Shown here: positions 38,615-47,994 of the stretch, in pieces
Numbering within the stretch: position 1 is the first letter of the stretch
Layout of the letters: each line of letters begins with the position of its first letter
Origin: Casimicrobium huifangae
Lineage (GTDB): Bacteria > Pseudomonadota > Gammaproteobacteria > Burkholderiales > Casimicrobiaceae
Length of the DNA stretch: 64,000 bases
NCBI RefSeq assembly: GCF_009746125.1
Contig: NZ_CP041352.1
Location: 1,562,436 to 1,626,435 of the forward strand
Direction of reading: 5' to 3'
The notes under the pieces: model-generated
Told to the model about the DNA's origin: nothing
Seen by the model: the letters and a program-made list of their open reading frames with translations, nothing else
The model's database searches: none
Program-made: the position numbers and the translations under genes

Positions 38615-39916
38615 ATGCCTGATTTCACCTGCACGTTGCCCGGCCTGCAAATGCGGGGGCGCCGTTTCGAGCTGCCGCTGGATTACGCAAAGCCGGACGC
38701 GGAAAAGATCGAAGTTTTCGCCCGCGAGCTCGTCGCACCGGGCAACGCCAATGCCGACTTGCCCTATCTGATCTTTTTTCAGGGCGGGCCGGGCTTTGGA
38801 TCGCCGCGCCCAACTGGCCCCGGCGGCTGGATCAAGCGTGCGTTGCAGGAGTTTCGCGTGCTGCTGCTTGACCAGCGAGGAACCGGGTTGTCGACACCGG
38901 TCACCGCGCAGACGCTTCGCCATCGTGGTGACGCTGCGGCGCAGGCCGACTATCTGCAGCACTTCCGCGCTGACAATATTGTTCGCGACGCCGAGGCGAT
39001 TCGCAGGCAACTGATCGGCGACAAGCGGTGGACCGTGCTCGGACAAAGTTTCGGGGGCTTTTGCGCGATGCACTATCTCTCTGCCGTGCCGGAGGCGCTG
39101 ACCGAGGTGCTGATTACGGGGGGAATTCCACCGCTGGCGCGACCGACCGACGACATCTACCGCGCCACGTATCAGCGCGTGATAGCCAAAAATCGCTGCT
39201 ACTACGAACGCTATCCCGGCGACGTTGCTCGCGTGCGCGAGATTCTCAAGTACCTGAACGGGCACGACATCGCCCTGGCGTCAGGCGGCCGCCTGACGCC
39301 GGAGCGCTTCCTGCAACTGGGCATCGCGTTCGGCGCCAGCGATGGCTACGAGCAGGTGCACTACCTGATCGAGGAGGCGTTCGTCAACGTGGGCGGCAAG
39401 CGCGAGATCAACTACAACTTTCTGGTCGGCATCGAGCACGCTCAGGCGTTCGATACCAATCCGATCTACACGCTGCTGCATGAGGCTTGCTACACGCAGA
39501 ACGAAGCCAGCCGCTGGTCAGCGCAACGTCTGCTGGCGGCGTTCCCGGAATTTGCCAACCGCTCGGACGAAGGCTCAGAGGGCGCCCCGATTCTGTTTAC
39601 CGGCGAGATGATTTATCCGTGGATGCTGGATCAATATCCGCAATTGCAGCCACTCAAGGCAGCGGCAGAGATACTCGCCGCCAAGGCCGATTGGCCGATG
39701 CTCTACGACGTTGCGAGGTTGAAGCAGAACCGCGTCCCGGTCGCTGCAGCGGTGTACTACAACGACATGTACGTGCATCGGGAGTTTTCAGAAGAGACCG
39801 CTGCGATGGTGCCCAATATCAAGCTCTGGGTCACCAGCGAGTACGAGCACAACGGGCTGCGGGCAGATGGTGAGGCGATCCTTGATCGCTTGCTCAGGCT
39901 GGTCCGCAACCAGTAA
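38615..39916 (+). CDS. Alpha/beta hydrolase of the S33 proline iminopeptidase group
   Basis: 433 residues. The oxyanion motif FFQGGPGFGS is at 54-63, LLDQRGTGLS at 84-93, and the nucleophile Ser145 is in GQSFGGF. The later half carries long helical inserts typical of the larger S33 enzymes, ending YEHNGLRADGEAIL with the probable catalytic His. The ATG at 38,615 has GGAGA upstream; the frame runs to 38,489 with no support. Probably releases N-terminal proline or hydrolyses small peptides. Confidence 0.88.
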   Translation: MPDFTCTLPGLQMRGRRFELPLDYAKPDAEKIEVFARELVAPGNANADLPYLIFFQGGPGFGSPRPTGPGGWIKRALQEFRVLLLDQRGTGLSTPVTAQTLRHRGDAAAQADYLQHFRADNIVRDAEAIRRQLIGDKRWTVLGQSFGGFCAMHYLSAVPEALTEVLITGGIPPLARPTDDIYRATYQRVIAKNRCYYERYPGDVARVREILKYLNGHDIALASGGRLTPERFLQLGIAFGASDGYEQVHYLIEEAFVNVGGKREINYNFLVGIEHAQAFDTNPIYTLLHEACYTQNEASRWSAQRLLAAFPEFANRSDEGSEGAPILFTGEMIYPWMLDQYPQLQPLKAAAEILAAKADWPMLYDVARLKQNRVPVAAAVYYNDMYVHREFSEETAAMVPNIKLWVTSEYEHNGLRADGEAILDRLLRLVRNQ

Positions 39917-39965
39917 CTGGCAACAGCAGCAGCTACCTGCGCCGCGGCGAGCGCGGTAGAGGAGC

Positions 39966-39990
39966 GGCCCGCGCATTCCCTGCGCGGGCC
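39966..39990. terminator. Likely bidirectional hairpin terminator
   Basis: A perfect ten-base stem, GGCCCGCGCA at 39,966-39,975 and TGCGCGGGCC at 39,981-39,990, with a five-base loop. It lies between the convergent S33 hydrolase and metallopeptidase genes. It has no clear T-tract on either side, so the terminator call is from position and stem strength. Confidence 0.55.
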
Positions 39991-40003
39991 GGCCAGATCG
40001 CCT

Positions 40004-43000
40004 TTACGGCTTCAGTCGATCAATTGCGTTGGTGATGTCGGTGTCGGTGCGTACCGAGGGTGCTCGCGCCCCCGCAGTAAGCGCCGGACCGGACAAGCCA
40101 AGCAGGCGGCGCACGACCAGCAAGCCGTCGGTGGCGGCCAACGTGGAACCGTCGCCGTCAACATCAAACAGCGTGAGATACGTCGCAATGTGGGCCTCAA
40201 TCTGCGCCGCATTGCGCCGGGCATTGGTGCCCAGCAGGCCACCCTGTGTCAGCGCCGTACCGCGCAAGCCGAGCAGGTAGCGCATCAGCAACAGGCCATC
40301 GTTGGCCGGGCTGTAGACATCCGGTGCATCACTGTCGTCGATGTTGAGGACCGGCAACGCTGTGAAGTTGGCCGTGACGCTCTTGGCACTGGTGACGTTG
40401 GTCAGTGCGCAGGTGGCGCCAGTACAGTCACCAGACCAGTTGGCGAATGTGTAGCCGAGCGCGGCGGTCGCCGTGCAGGTGGAGTTGCCACCCGACGGCA
40501 CCGGGTTGACGGTGCAACTCACGGTGCCGGCGCCAGCGGGCGATACCGCGGTCGTGATCGGGTAGGTGGCCGCCACGCAGGCCACTCCGACGTTGGTGAT
40601 GTTGGCGGCTGCGATGGTGCCGCTGCCGTTGGTTACCGAACAGGTTTGCGCTGGCGCGCTTGGCTGGGTGAAGACCGTGACAGCGTAGCTGGCCCCGGTT
40701 GCCAGCGGCGTGGCAAAGGTGAACGAACCATTCGCGGGAACCGACAGGTTGTCGCCACCATTGTTGCGCAGTACTAGGCCGCTTCCCGTGAGACCGCTGA
40801 CACTACCGCCCACCGTGTAGGTGCTGCCGCCGCAAGTGCCCGTACCGGGGCCAGGGCAGGTCACGCCGGACTGAATGCTCAGGCCGTCGATGCGCCAGTT
40901 GGTGCCGGCGTTCACCACACCGCTATCCCACGCGGCGCGGAAGCGCAGGCGAATGGTCTGCCCGTTGAGTGAAGCAGGCAGTTGCAGCGTGGTGGTGACG
41001 AATGTCGCCTGAACGCCAGTCCATGCCTGCTGACCAGCGATCTCGCTGCCATCTGTTGGCGAGATTGCGCTGGAGTATCCGCCCGTCGTAAATGTGCCGC
41101 CGACAGCGCCCGAGGTGACGTCGTTGTAATTGAGACCGCCGTCGGTGGAGAGTTCGAGGATGCCACCGTCGTAGCCCGCCTCGAAGTTCCAGGCGTTGCG
41201 GAAAGTCAGCACCGCACCGGTGCTCGACCCTGGTAGCGTGATCGTCGGCGAAATCAGGCTGCTGGTCGATGGTGTCGCGACACCGTTGGTGAAGGCAGCG
41301 TTAGGCGCCGTATCCGGGTTGCTGGTGGTCGTGGCCCAGGCCGCTGGCGGCGTGGTGCCGGTTTGTGCTGTGGTCCAGCCGGCGGGCAACGCCGGTGCGG
41401 CGACGCTGTCAAAGTTTTGCGTGAATACGGACGTCGTGGTACCGACTGTGAAGGTCAGCGGTATCACGCGGGGCGAACCACCACCCGTGTAGTTCACGGT
41501 CAGGTTGAAATTCACCGTCGAGCCACAGGTCAGGCTGTTGGTGGTGCTGAACTGGAACGGCGTCAGGCTGACGCTGGACTGACCTACCGCCATATCGGCA
41601 AAACTCGCCGTCGGCTGGGTGACCGTTACGTTCGGCGTCACGGTTGACAGTGTGGCAGTGATGCCGGTGGCGGTGGCACCGCCAGCGTTGGTCAGCGTCA
41701 CGTTCAACTGATTGCACTCGTTCGGCTCAATCAAACCGTTGCCGGTGATGATCTGGCTGCTGGCCAGATTGATCACCGGTGTGGTCGGCACCACAGTGAC
41801 CGTGAACTGGCGCACGCGCACCGCGCCGCAGCTGTCGTTGGCCTGCGCGCGCACGGTGTACGTGCCCGGCGTGGTGTCGTTGTCGGTATTGACCGTCACG
41901 GTGCCGTTGGCAGCGATCGAAATGGTGGCACCAGCGCCACTACCCGGTAGCAGCGTCGGACTTACCGAGGCGGCAACCAGGTTGTTGTTGCCATCGGCGA
42001 TGGCTGCCGACGGCGTGGCCGTGGTCGTCGCGTTAAGGTTCATGTTGATGTTGCCGTAAGTTCCCAGCGTGGGAATCAGGTTGGCGCCAACCAGCACGTT
42101 GACCGGCAGTGTTGTGCTTGCGCCAGCGCTGTCAGTCACGGTCAGCAGCACCGGATAGGTTTTGTTACCGGTGGTGGGAGCGACCAGTGAGCATGACGCC
42201 GTCGCAGTCAGGCTGACGTTGCCTCCCGAATTGCTCGCCGTCACCGTCAGCTCTGGCGGCACTTGCGATACCGACACCGCGAGGCCGCCCGCGCTGTCCT
42301 GCGCATCGCTGACCGTGGCGACCACGGCCGTTGCTGCCGGTGAGCCCTGCCGCGTCGTCACCGAGCCGGTGACGTTCAACGTGGGGGCGGTATTGGTACC
42401 GGTAATTGTGAAATTGACGTCGCTGATGTCGAAGAAGATATTGCCAACCGCAGCGACGCGGATACGCGCCTGTGTGGTCGGTGGCGTACCCGCCGGAATC
42501 GTCACTGTGGCAGTGCCAGTGTTGGCGACGCTGGGGGCAAGGATGGTCGGGAAGGTGTAGCCGCCATCGACCGACAGTGCGATCTCGACGTTGGCCGTGC
42601 TGACTGGTGCGGCAGTGGTGTTTGCCGGGTTCCACGTCACTGTCTGGCTTGATCCTGCCGCCCAGGTGACGGCTGTATTAGGCGCCGTCACGGCGAATGG
42701 CCCCGCTGTCGTGGTCACCGTGATCGCGGTAGACGCTTCGTTGGTGCCGCCACCGCCTGCGCGGTTGTCGCGCACCGTCACCCGGAAGTTCATGGGGCGG
42801 TTGGTACTTGGCAGCAGTTCAGCAGCCATGTAACTGGGGGTTGTGGTGCCAGGCAATGGAGCCGTGCCCGGAACCACGTTCGCGTTGTTGAGGATATAGC
42901 GCAGGCTTGGGAAGATGCGCGTCGGGTCCGTGGTCGGGATGAAGTTGCGGAACAACGGCCCACTGCCCGCGTCAACGAGCACGCCTGCGGCATTGGCGGC

Positions 43001-44413
43001 GCCGAGGTCGAACTGCTCCCAGAGATAAGTGAGAGTATCACCGTCGGGATCGGTGCCGCTGGCGGTCAGCTTGAAGGGGGTTTGCTGCGGAATGGTGAAC
43101 GCCGGGGCGGTGGTGACGGTCGGGGGATTGTTGCCGGTGCTGCTCAGAGTGCCGCAGCTTGCTCCGCTGCTGGTATTGGTGGTGAAGGCCAGCATCTCAT
43201 TGAGGCTGCGGCGATGGAAGTAGTCTTCGCTGTTGGGCTGCGTGTTGTCGGTGCCGCAGATGCCCGCATAGGCCTGGATGGTGACGCCGCTGCCCGGCTC
43301 ATAGGCGCTGCTGGCGCTACGGTTACCGTTGCAGGCACCGCCGCCGCCATTGAAAGTATGGTTGCCGGCGAACTGATGGCCCATTTCGTGTGCGACGTAG
43401 TCGACGTCATAAGCATCGGCGATAGGGTTCGTGGACCCGGTCACGCCGCGTCCTTTGTTGCCGGAGTTGCAGACCACGCCAAGCCCCGCCACACCACCGC
43501 CACCAGTACTGAATACATGGCCGATGTCGTAGTTGGCGTTGCCAATGACGGTGTTGAGGTTGCTCTGGTTTTCACCGAGCATGGTGTTGCCGTTGCCGTT
43601 GGTATACGGGTCAGTGGCGCCATTGGTATAGACGATCAGGTCATTGTTGGCCACCAGCACCATGCGTACGCCGAGCTCGCGCTCGTAAATGCCGTTGACG
43701 CGGTTCATGGTGGTGATCTGACCGCTGAGGCCGTCGAGCACCGTGCCGCCGAGCACGGCGGTGTATTCGCCCGTCGCCGCCAGCGCCAGACGATAGGTGC
43801 GCAGGCTGCCGCCCGACGAGATGTTCACCACGTTGTTCTTGCGCAGCAAGTTGGGAACGCTCTTGATTTCCTCGCCGGTGACACCGCAAGTGAAGGCCGC
43901 GCCCTGCTTGCGATAGTCACTCTTGTTGAACACCACGTAGGTGCCGACGTCGCCGGTCTGGTACGGCTCGATGTAGGTGGTGTGCGTGTTGGCAATCACC
44001 TGTGCACGGAAGCCGCGGACGGTCAGGTCGAAGCGAACGGTCGCAGTCGGGTTGTCAATGCCCTGGCCCAGGTAAGTCTTGAGCATCGGGTAGCGCTTGG
44101 CGAGGCCGGCCTCCATAATGGGAGACTCAACCACGCGGAAGCGACCATAGCCGCCTTCGGGCAGCGGCAGTTCCAGCTCGAACGGGCTGTCCGGCGCTGC
44201 GACGTCCCGCTCCAGTGGCGCCGACTGCAGCAGTTCGGACATTCCAGCGTAGTTGAGCGCCATCGTGCGGCCGACCTCAGGCACGATGAATCGCGTGCCT
44301 GTAGCGGCGACACGCGACGGATCCGCGTCGCTCCAGAGGTTGGCTGCGGAGGCAAACGCCGCAATCAAACCCATCCCCAGCCCTGCAAAAAGGGCGCGCA
44401 AATTCAGATACAT
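40004..44413 (-). CDS. Large secreted metzincin-type metallopeptidase with dockerin-like C-terminus
   Basis: 1469 residues. Signal peptide about 1-24 (ending AFASA), then a reprolysin-like (M12B) region with zinc motif HEMGHQFAGNHTF at His342/Glu343/His346/His352. The metzincin consensus expects Gly three residues after the second His, here Ala349 with Gly350 next. Long Thr/Ser/Ala-rich beta-sandwich repeats (about 450-1000) follow, then a jelly-roll-like segment. A bacterial InlB-type B-repeat comes next (GYTFANWSGDCTGATC), then a duplicated dockerin-like module in the last 110 residues (FDVDGDG plus TDGLLVVRRLLGL). ATG 44,413 has GGGGGA upstream. Confidence 0.85.
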   Translation of the reverse strand: MYLNLRALFAGLGMGLIAAFASAANLWSDADPSRVAATGTRFIVPEVGRTMALNYAGMSELLQSAPLERDVAAPDSPFELELPLPEGGYGRFRVVESPIMEAGLAKRYPMLKTYLGQGIDNPTATVRFDLTVRGFRAQVIANTHTTYIEPYQTGDVGTYVVFNKSDYRKQGAAFTCGVTGEEIKSVPNLLRKNNVVNISSGGSLRTYRLALAATGEYTAVLGGTVLDGLSGQITTMNRVNGIYERELGVRMVLVANNDLIVYTNGATDPYTNGNGNTMLGENQSNLNTVIGNANYDIGHVFSTGGGGVAGLGVVCNSGNKGRGVTGSTNPIADAYDVDYVAHEMGHQFAGNHTFNGGGGACNGNRSASSAYEPGSGVTIQAYAGICGTDNTQPNSEDYFHRRSLNEMLAFTTNTSSGASCGTLSSTGNNPPTVTTAPAFTIPQQTPFKLTASGTDPDGDTLTYLWEQFDLGAANAAGVLVDAGSGPLFRNFIPTTDPTRIFPSLRYILNNANVVPGTAPLPGTTTPSYMAAELLPSTNRPMNFRVTVRDNRAGGGGTNEASTAITVTTTAGPFAVTAPNTAVTWAAGSSQTVTWNPANTTAAPVSTANVEIALSVDGGYTFPTILAPSVANTGTATVTIPAGTPPTTQARIRVAAVGNIFFDISDVNFTITGTNTAPTLNVTGSVTTRQGSPAATAVVATVSDAQDSAGGLAVSVSQVPPELTVTASNSGGNVSLTATASCSLVAPTTGNKTYPVLLTVTDSAGASTTLPVNVLVGANLIPTLGTYGNINMNLNATTTATPSAAIADGNNNLVAASVSPTLLPGSGAGATISIAANGTVTVNTDNDTTPGTYTVRAQANDSCGAVRVRQFTVTVVPTTPVINLASSQIITGNGLIEPNECNQLNVTLTNAGGATATGITATLSTVTPNVTVTQPTASFADMAVGQSSVSLTPFQFSTTNSLTCGSTVNFNLTVNYTGGGSPRVIPLTFTVGTTTSVFTQNFDSVAAPALPAGWTTAQTGTTPPAAWATTTSNPDTAPNAAFTNGVATPSTSSLISPTITLPGSSTGAVLTFRNAWNFEAGYDGGILELSTDGGLNYNDVTSGAVGGTFTTGGYSSAISPTDGSEIAGQQAWTGVQATFVTTTLQLPASLNGQTIRLRFRAAWDSGVVNAGTNWRIDGLSIQSGVTCPGPGTGTCGGSTYTVGGSVSGLTGSGLVLRNNGGDNLSVPANGSFTFATPLATGASYAVTVFTQPSAPAQTCSVTNGSGTIAAANITNVGVACVAATYPITTAVSPAGAGTVSCTVNPVPSGGNSTCTATAALGYTFANWSGDCTGATCALTNVTSAKSVTANFTALPVLNIDDSDAPDVYSPANDGLLLMRYLLGLRGTALTQGGLLGTNARRNAAQIEAHIATYLTLFDVDGDGSTLAATDGLLVVRRLLGLSGPALTAGARAPSVRTDTDITNAIDRLKP

Positions 44414-44546
44414 GGTGGAACTATCCCCCGAGGAAAGTGGGCAGATGATAGCTTGGGTAATGGGCATTTTGGGCAAGCAAACGCGGTGATCCGCAAGCGT
44501 TGCTGCACTCACTTGCTGCCGGGATTCAGCCTCGCCGAAAGGCGCC

Positions 44547-44569
44547 GGCGGCCAGCGAAAGTGGCCGCC
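44547..44569. other. GC-rich hairpin in the metallopeptidase 5' flank
   Basis: GGCGGCCA (44,547-44,554) and TGGCCGCC (44,562-44,569) form a perfect eight-base stem. It sits between the metallopeptidase start and copy C of the palindromic repeat. The rest of the 44,414-44,702 stretch shows no reading frame or recognised site. Confidence 0.4.
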
Positions 44570-44702
44570 GCAGCGTCCGTTGCGGTCTGTCGCCGCCGGA
44601 CGCGACCGAAGTGAGGCTTTCTCCGTGCCGCGCGTGTCCGTTCAATCTGCTCAGCCGAAATGACGGGATGAGCCGGACGCCGCCGGATGCCTCAATTCAC
44701 GC

Positions 44703-44822
44703 CAGCATCTTTTGGAGCGAACAACCATCCAGTCAGGGCTACGAAGCCATTTCATTAAAAGTCGACAAGTGTCGAAAAACCGCATTCAGCCCATATCGGA
44801 TGCGGCTTCCAGAAAAAAGCTG
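44703..44822. repeat. 117-bp palindromic repeat, copy C (120 bp)
   Basis: Begins CAGCATCTTTTGG, with a two-base insertion in the terminal arm. Central GTCGAC is at 44,761-44,766, followed by CAGCCCATATCGGATG; the right end GAAAAAAGCTG finishes at 44,822. It lies in the 445-base gap between the metallopeptidase start and the kelch gene stop, two dockerin-type genes. Confidence 0.8.
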
Positions 44823-44858
44823 ATCCGGCTTTGGCCGAGGTCCAGTCGCCGGCGATCC

Positions 44859-47834
44859 TTACTGCGTGAGGTCTGCCAACAGGCGCTCAATGTCCGCCGT
44901 CCCGCGCGTTGGCGCAGGCGATACGGCGACCGCGTTGGCGACCAGCGTCGCACCGCGGAAGCCAAGCAGGTAACGGAGCACCAGGAGGCCGTCGGTCGCG
45001 GCGTCAACCACACCGTTGCCGTCAATGTCCAGCGCCGTGTTGGCGACCAGGCCGTCGAGATACTTCTTGATGGCCACCGCGTCGCCGCGGGCAGGTGCGG
45101 GGCCAACGGCGCCGCCGGTGAGCGCTGTACCAGTGAGGCCGAGCAGGTAGCGCAGCACTAGCAACCCGTCGGTGCCGGCGCTGACGGTGCTGCCACTGCC
45201 GTTGCGGTCAATGTCGAGCGAGACTTCGTTGTAGCCCAGCAGGTTTTCTGCGCTGGCGATGCCGGGCACGCCGTTGACGTAAACCGTCGCGGTGACCGGC
45301 CCGCTCAGGATGCCCACCACCCTGGCGCTGGCAAAACTGGTGGGCGACCGCGTATTGCCGGCGCTGGCGCGCACCCATGCCTGCTGCTCATTGTCGATGC
45401 GCCGCAGTTGCAGCAACGGGTAGTCGGTGGCACTGTCGCGCGCGGTACCGGCGGACCCCTCCGAATCGCCGCCGAACAGTGCGCCGGTCAGCTGCGCCGT
45501 GACACCCACGGCAAAGGGCTTTGCGATTGCACTAACCGTCGGCCGCCGGCCCACGCCGTAGCCAAGGTTCACGTCGTACAGGCGGGCCTTGGTAAAAGCG
45601 CCACCCAGCACATAGTTGGTGCCTCCGGCGATTAGCAGCCGACCGTCGGGCAGCACTGTGGAAGTGTGCAGGAAGAGGGTGTCCGAGATCGGCGGCTGTG
45701 GGGTCCAGGTGTTGGTTGCCGGGTCATAAACGGCGACCGTATCGTAAGCCACTGAAACGGAGCCGCCAGTACCGCCGGCGACCAGTACCTTGCCCGACGG
45801 CAGCAGGCTCGCCGTGTGATAGTTGTACGCCGCAGGCAGCGAAGCCGCAGGCGCCCACGTGTTGAGCGCCGGATCGTAGATTTCGCAGCTCGCCGTGCCC
45901 GCACCGCCGGCGAAGCCGCCCGCGGCCAGCACCTTGCCGTTAGGCAGCAGCGTGGCGGTGTGATGCAGGCGATAGCCGCCCATCGGCGCCATCGCGGCCC
46001 AGCTGTTGGCGTCAACATCGTAGAGCTGGTTCTGCCAGGCTGGCGCGCCCAGCAGACCCGGCCCGAAGCCCCCCGCCATCAGCACCTTGCCGTTGGGCAG
46101 CAGCGTGGCGGTGTGCTGGTTGCGGCCGATGGTGAAGCTCGCCGCACTGGTCCAGGCATTGGTCTCGGGGTCATAAATTTCTGCGGTCGCCAGATAGCTG
46201 GTCGAGTTGCCGCAGGCGCCCGTGTTGACGCCGCCGATGACGAGCACCTTGCCTGACGGCAGCAGCGTCGCCGTGTGTTGCGAGCGACCGTCGGTGAGGT
46301 TGCCCGCTGCACCCCAGTTGCCTGTGACCGGGTCGTAGAGCTCGGCGTTGGTTGGATAGGTGTTGCCGGTCGAGCAACCACCCACCACCAGTATCTTGCC
46401 GTTGCGCAGCAGCGTTGACGTGTGATCGCGCCGCGCTGTCGCCAGGCTCCCGGTCGGCGCCCAGCTGTTCGCAGCCGGATCGTAAAGTTCGACGCTAGTC
46501 AGGAAGTTGGGGGTTGCATCAAGTCCGCCGGCGAGCATCACCTTGCCGCTGAGCATCACGGTGGCCGAATGCTGATAGCGCCCCTGCCCAGCCGGTGTAC
46601 CGTTGCTCCACGCGGGAGCCGACGCATCAATCAACTCACCACTGGCCAGATAGGTGAAGCCGGTGGTGGTGCCGCCGATCAGCATGACCTCACCCGTGGG
46701 CAACAGGGTTGCCGAGTGCAGATACCGCGCGGCAGTCAGCGTGCCGGCGCTGCTCCATTGATTGGTCGCAGGGTCGTACAGCTCGGCGGCATTGAAGATG
46801 CTGCCACCGGCACCGATGCCGCCAGTGACCAGCACCTTGCCGGATGCCATCAGCGTCGCCGAATGCCGCGAAAATGCGTTGGTGAGCGTGTTGGCCACTG
46901 GCGCCCACGAATTGGCGACCGGATCATAGACTTCCGCGGTGTTCAGATAGTTGGAGCCAATGCCAGCCGCCACCAGCACTTTGCCCGAGGGCAGGCGGGT
47001 GGCCGTGTGATGGCGTCTTCCGGTGCCAAGACTGGTCGCGTTGGACCAGGCGTTGCTGACCGGGTTGTAGATCTCCACCGACGCAATCGGGAAGCCGCCG
47101 GAATCGGAGCCGCCGGTGATCAGTACGTTGCCGGTCGCCAGCAAGGTTGCAGTGTGGGTTTGTCGCGCGGTCCCCAGACCGGCCACCGCGTTCCATGTGT
47201 TGGCTACCGGGTCATAAACCTCCGCGCTGTTCATCGCGGTGGGGTCAAGCCCGCCTACCACCAGCACCTTTCCTGAGGGCAGCAACGTCGCCGTGTGGGC
47301 ACGCCGCCCGATCACGTTCGAACCCGCGTCCGACCACGTGTTGTTCGCTGGATCATAGAGTTCGGCGGTCATCACCACGCCGGTGCTGCCGACACCTCCC
47401 ACCACCAGCACCTTGCCGGATGCCAGCATCGTCGCCGTGTGCTGGTAGCGCGCTGTCGTCAGATTACCTGCGCTGGACCAGCCATTGCTCAGCGGGTCGT
47501 AGAGCTCGGCGCTGCTGACAATGAACCCGTTCAGGCCACCGGCCACCAGCACCTTGCCGTTGCCCAGCAGCGTGCTGCTGGCCTCAGTGCGCGAGGAAGC
47601 CATGCTTGATGTGGCGGTGAAGCTGATGGCTGAGGCCGGCGCGGCAATGAGCGCAGCCAAGGTAGCAACGCTCAGGACGGTCAGCACGCGAGCCGCCAAT
47701 TGGTTGCGCAGCAAAGGCCGCCGCCCGCTACAACGCGACACGGTTGCCGCAATCAGGTTGAAAACCACAGAAAAACCCCCGGTGCGCCTGGTTTGTCTTG
47801 TACCGCCGGCCCGATTGCCGAAGCTGCATCGCAT
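44859..47834 (-). CDS. Exported kelch-repeat protein with dockerin-like C-terminus
   Basis: Up to 991 residues. A signal peptide precedes a region with 14 kelch-type motifs of the form HTATLLPSGKVLVVGG, each ~48 residues apart with AEVYDPxxNxW between. That suggests two seven-bladed beta-propellers, or one larger domain. Two dockerin-like repeats end it: DIDRNGSG...TDGLLVLRYLLGL and DIDGNGVVDAATDGLLVLRYLLGF. The ATG at 47,834 gives a signal with a 46-residue n-region; a GTG at 47,768 after a GGGGG would be more normal. Kelch propellers bind sugars or proteins; the target is unknown. Confidence 0.85.
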   Translation of the reverse strand: MRCSFGNRAGGTRQTRRTGGFSVVFNLIAATVSRCSGRRPLLRNQLAARVLTVLSVATLAALIAAPASAISFTATSSMASSRTEASSTLLGNGKVLVAGGLNGFIVSSAELYDPLSNGWSSAGNLTTARYQHTATMLASGKVLVVGGVGSTGVVMTAELYDPANNTWSDAGSNVIGRRAHTATLLPSGKVLVVGGLDPTAMNSAEVYDPVANTWNAVAGLGTARQTHTATLLATGNVLITGGSDSGGFPIASVEIYNPVSNAWSNATSLGTGRRHHTATRLPSGKVLVAAGIGSNYLNTAEVYDPVANSWAPVANTLTNAFSRHSATLMASGKVLVTGGIGAGGSIFNAAELYDPATNQWSSAGTLTAARYLHSATLLPTGEVMLIGGTTTGFTYLASGELIDASAPAWSNGTPAGQGRYQHSATVMLSGKVMLAGGLDATPNFLTSVELYDPAANSWAPTGSLATARRDHTSTLLRNGKILVVGGCSTGNTYPTNAELYDPVTGNWGAAGNLTDGRSQHTATLLPSGKVLVIGGVNTGACGNSTSYLATAEIYDPETNAWTSAASFTIGRNQHTATLLPNGKVLMAGGFGPGLLGAPAWQNQLYDVDANSWAAMAPMGGYRLHHTATLLPNGKVLAAGGFAGGAGTASCEIYDPALNTWAPAASLPAAYNYHTASLLPSGKVLVAGGTGGSVSVAYDTVAVYDPATNTWTPQPPISDTLFLHTSTVLPDGRLLIAGGTNYVLGGAFTKARLYDVNLGYGVGRRPTVSAIAKPFAVGVTAQLTGALFGGDSEGSAGTARDSATDYPLLQLRRIDNEQQAWVRASAGNTRSPTSFASARVVGILSGPVTATVYVNGVPGIASAENLLGYNEVSLDIDRNGSGSTVSAGTDGLLVLRYLLGLTGTALTGGAVGPAPARGDAVAIKKYLDGLVANTALDIDGNGVVDAATDGLLVLRYLLGFRGATLVANAVAVSPAPTRGTADIERLLADLTQ

Positions 47835-47994
47835 GCAGGCACGCTATCGCTCTTGCCGGTGCGTTACGTCTGCCGTCGCCTCAAAGCAGACGGCCTGTGC
47901 GCCGCATTGTTGCACTACTTACCGCGACGGTCGAGCGGCACCCGGTTGCAGCATAGTGCCGGCCAGCGACAAGTCGGTAGCGCCCGACAATCTG

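Noticed and set aside
38519..38635. Possible further copy of the 117-bp repeat around GTCGAC at 38,574
   Set aside because: The centre matches but neither terminal arm does, and the right half would lie within the S33 hydrolase gene.
37094..39265. 723-codon minus-strand frame covering the acyl-CoA ligase and the S33 hydrolase start
   Set aside because: It is a third frame over two well-supported genes on both strands, low in complexity and rich in Arg and Ala.
45400..47600. Regularly repeated DNA resembling a CRISPR or satellite array
   Set aside because: The ~145-base period is the kelch repeat of a continuous reading frame; there are no short identical repeats with unique spacers.
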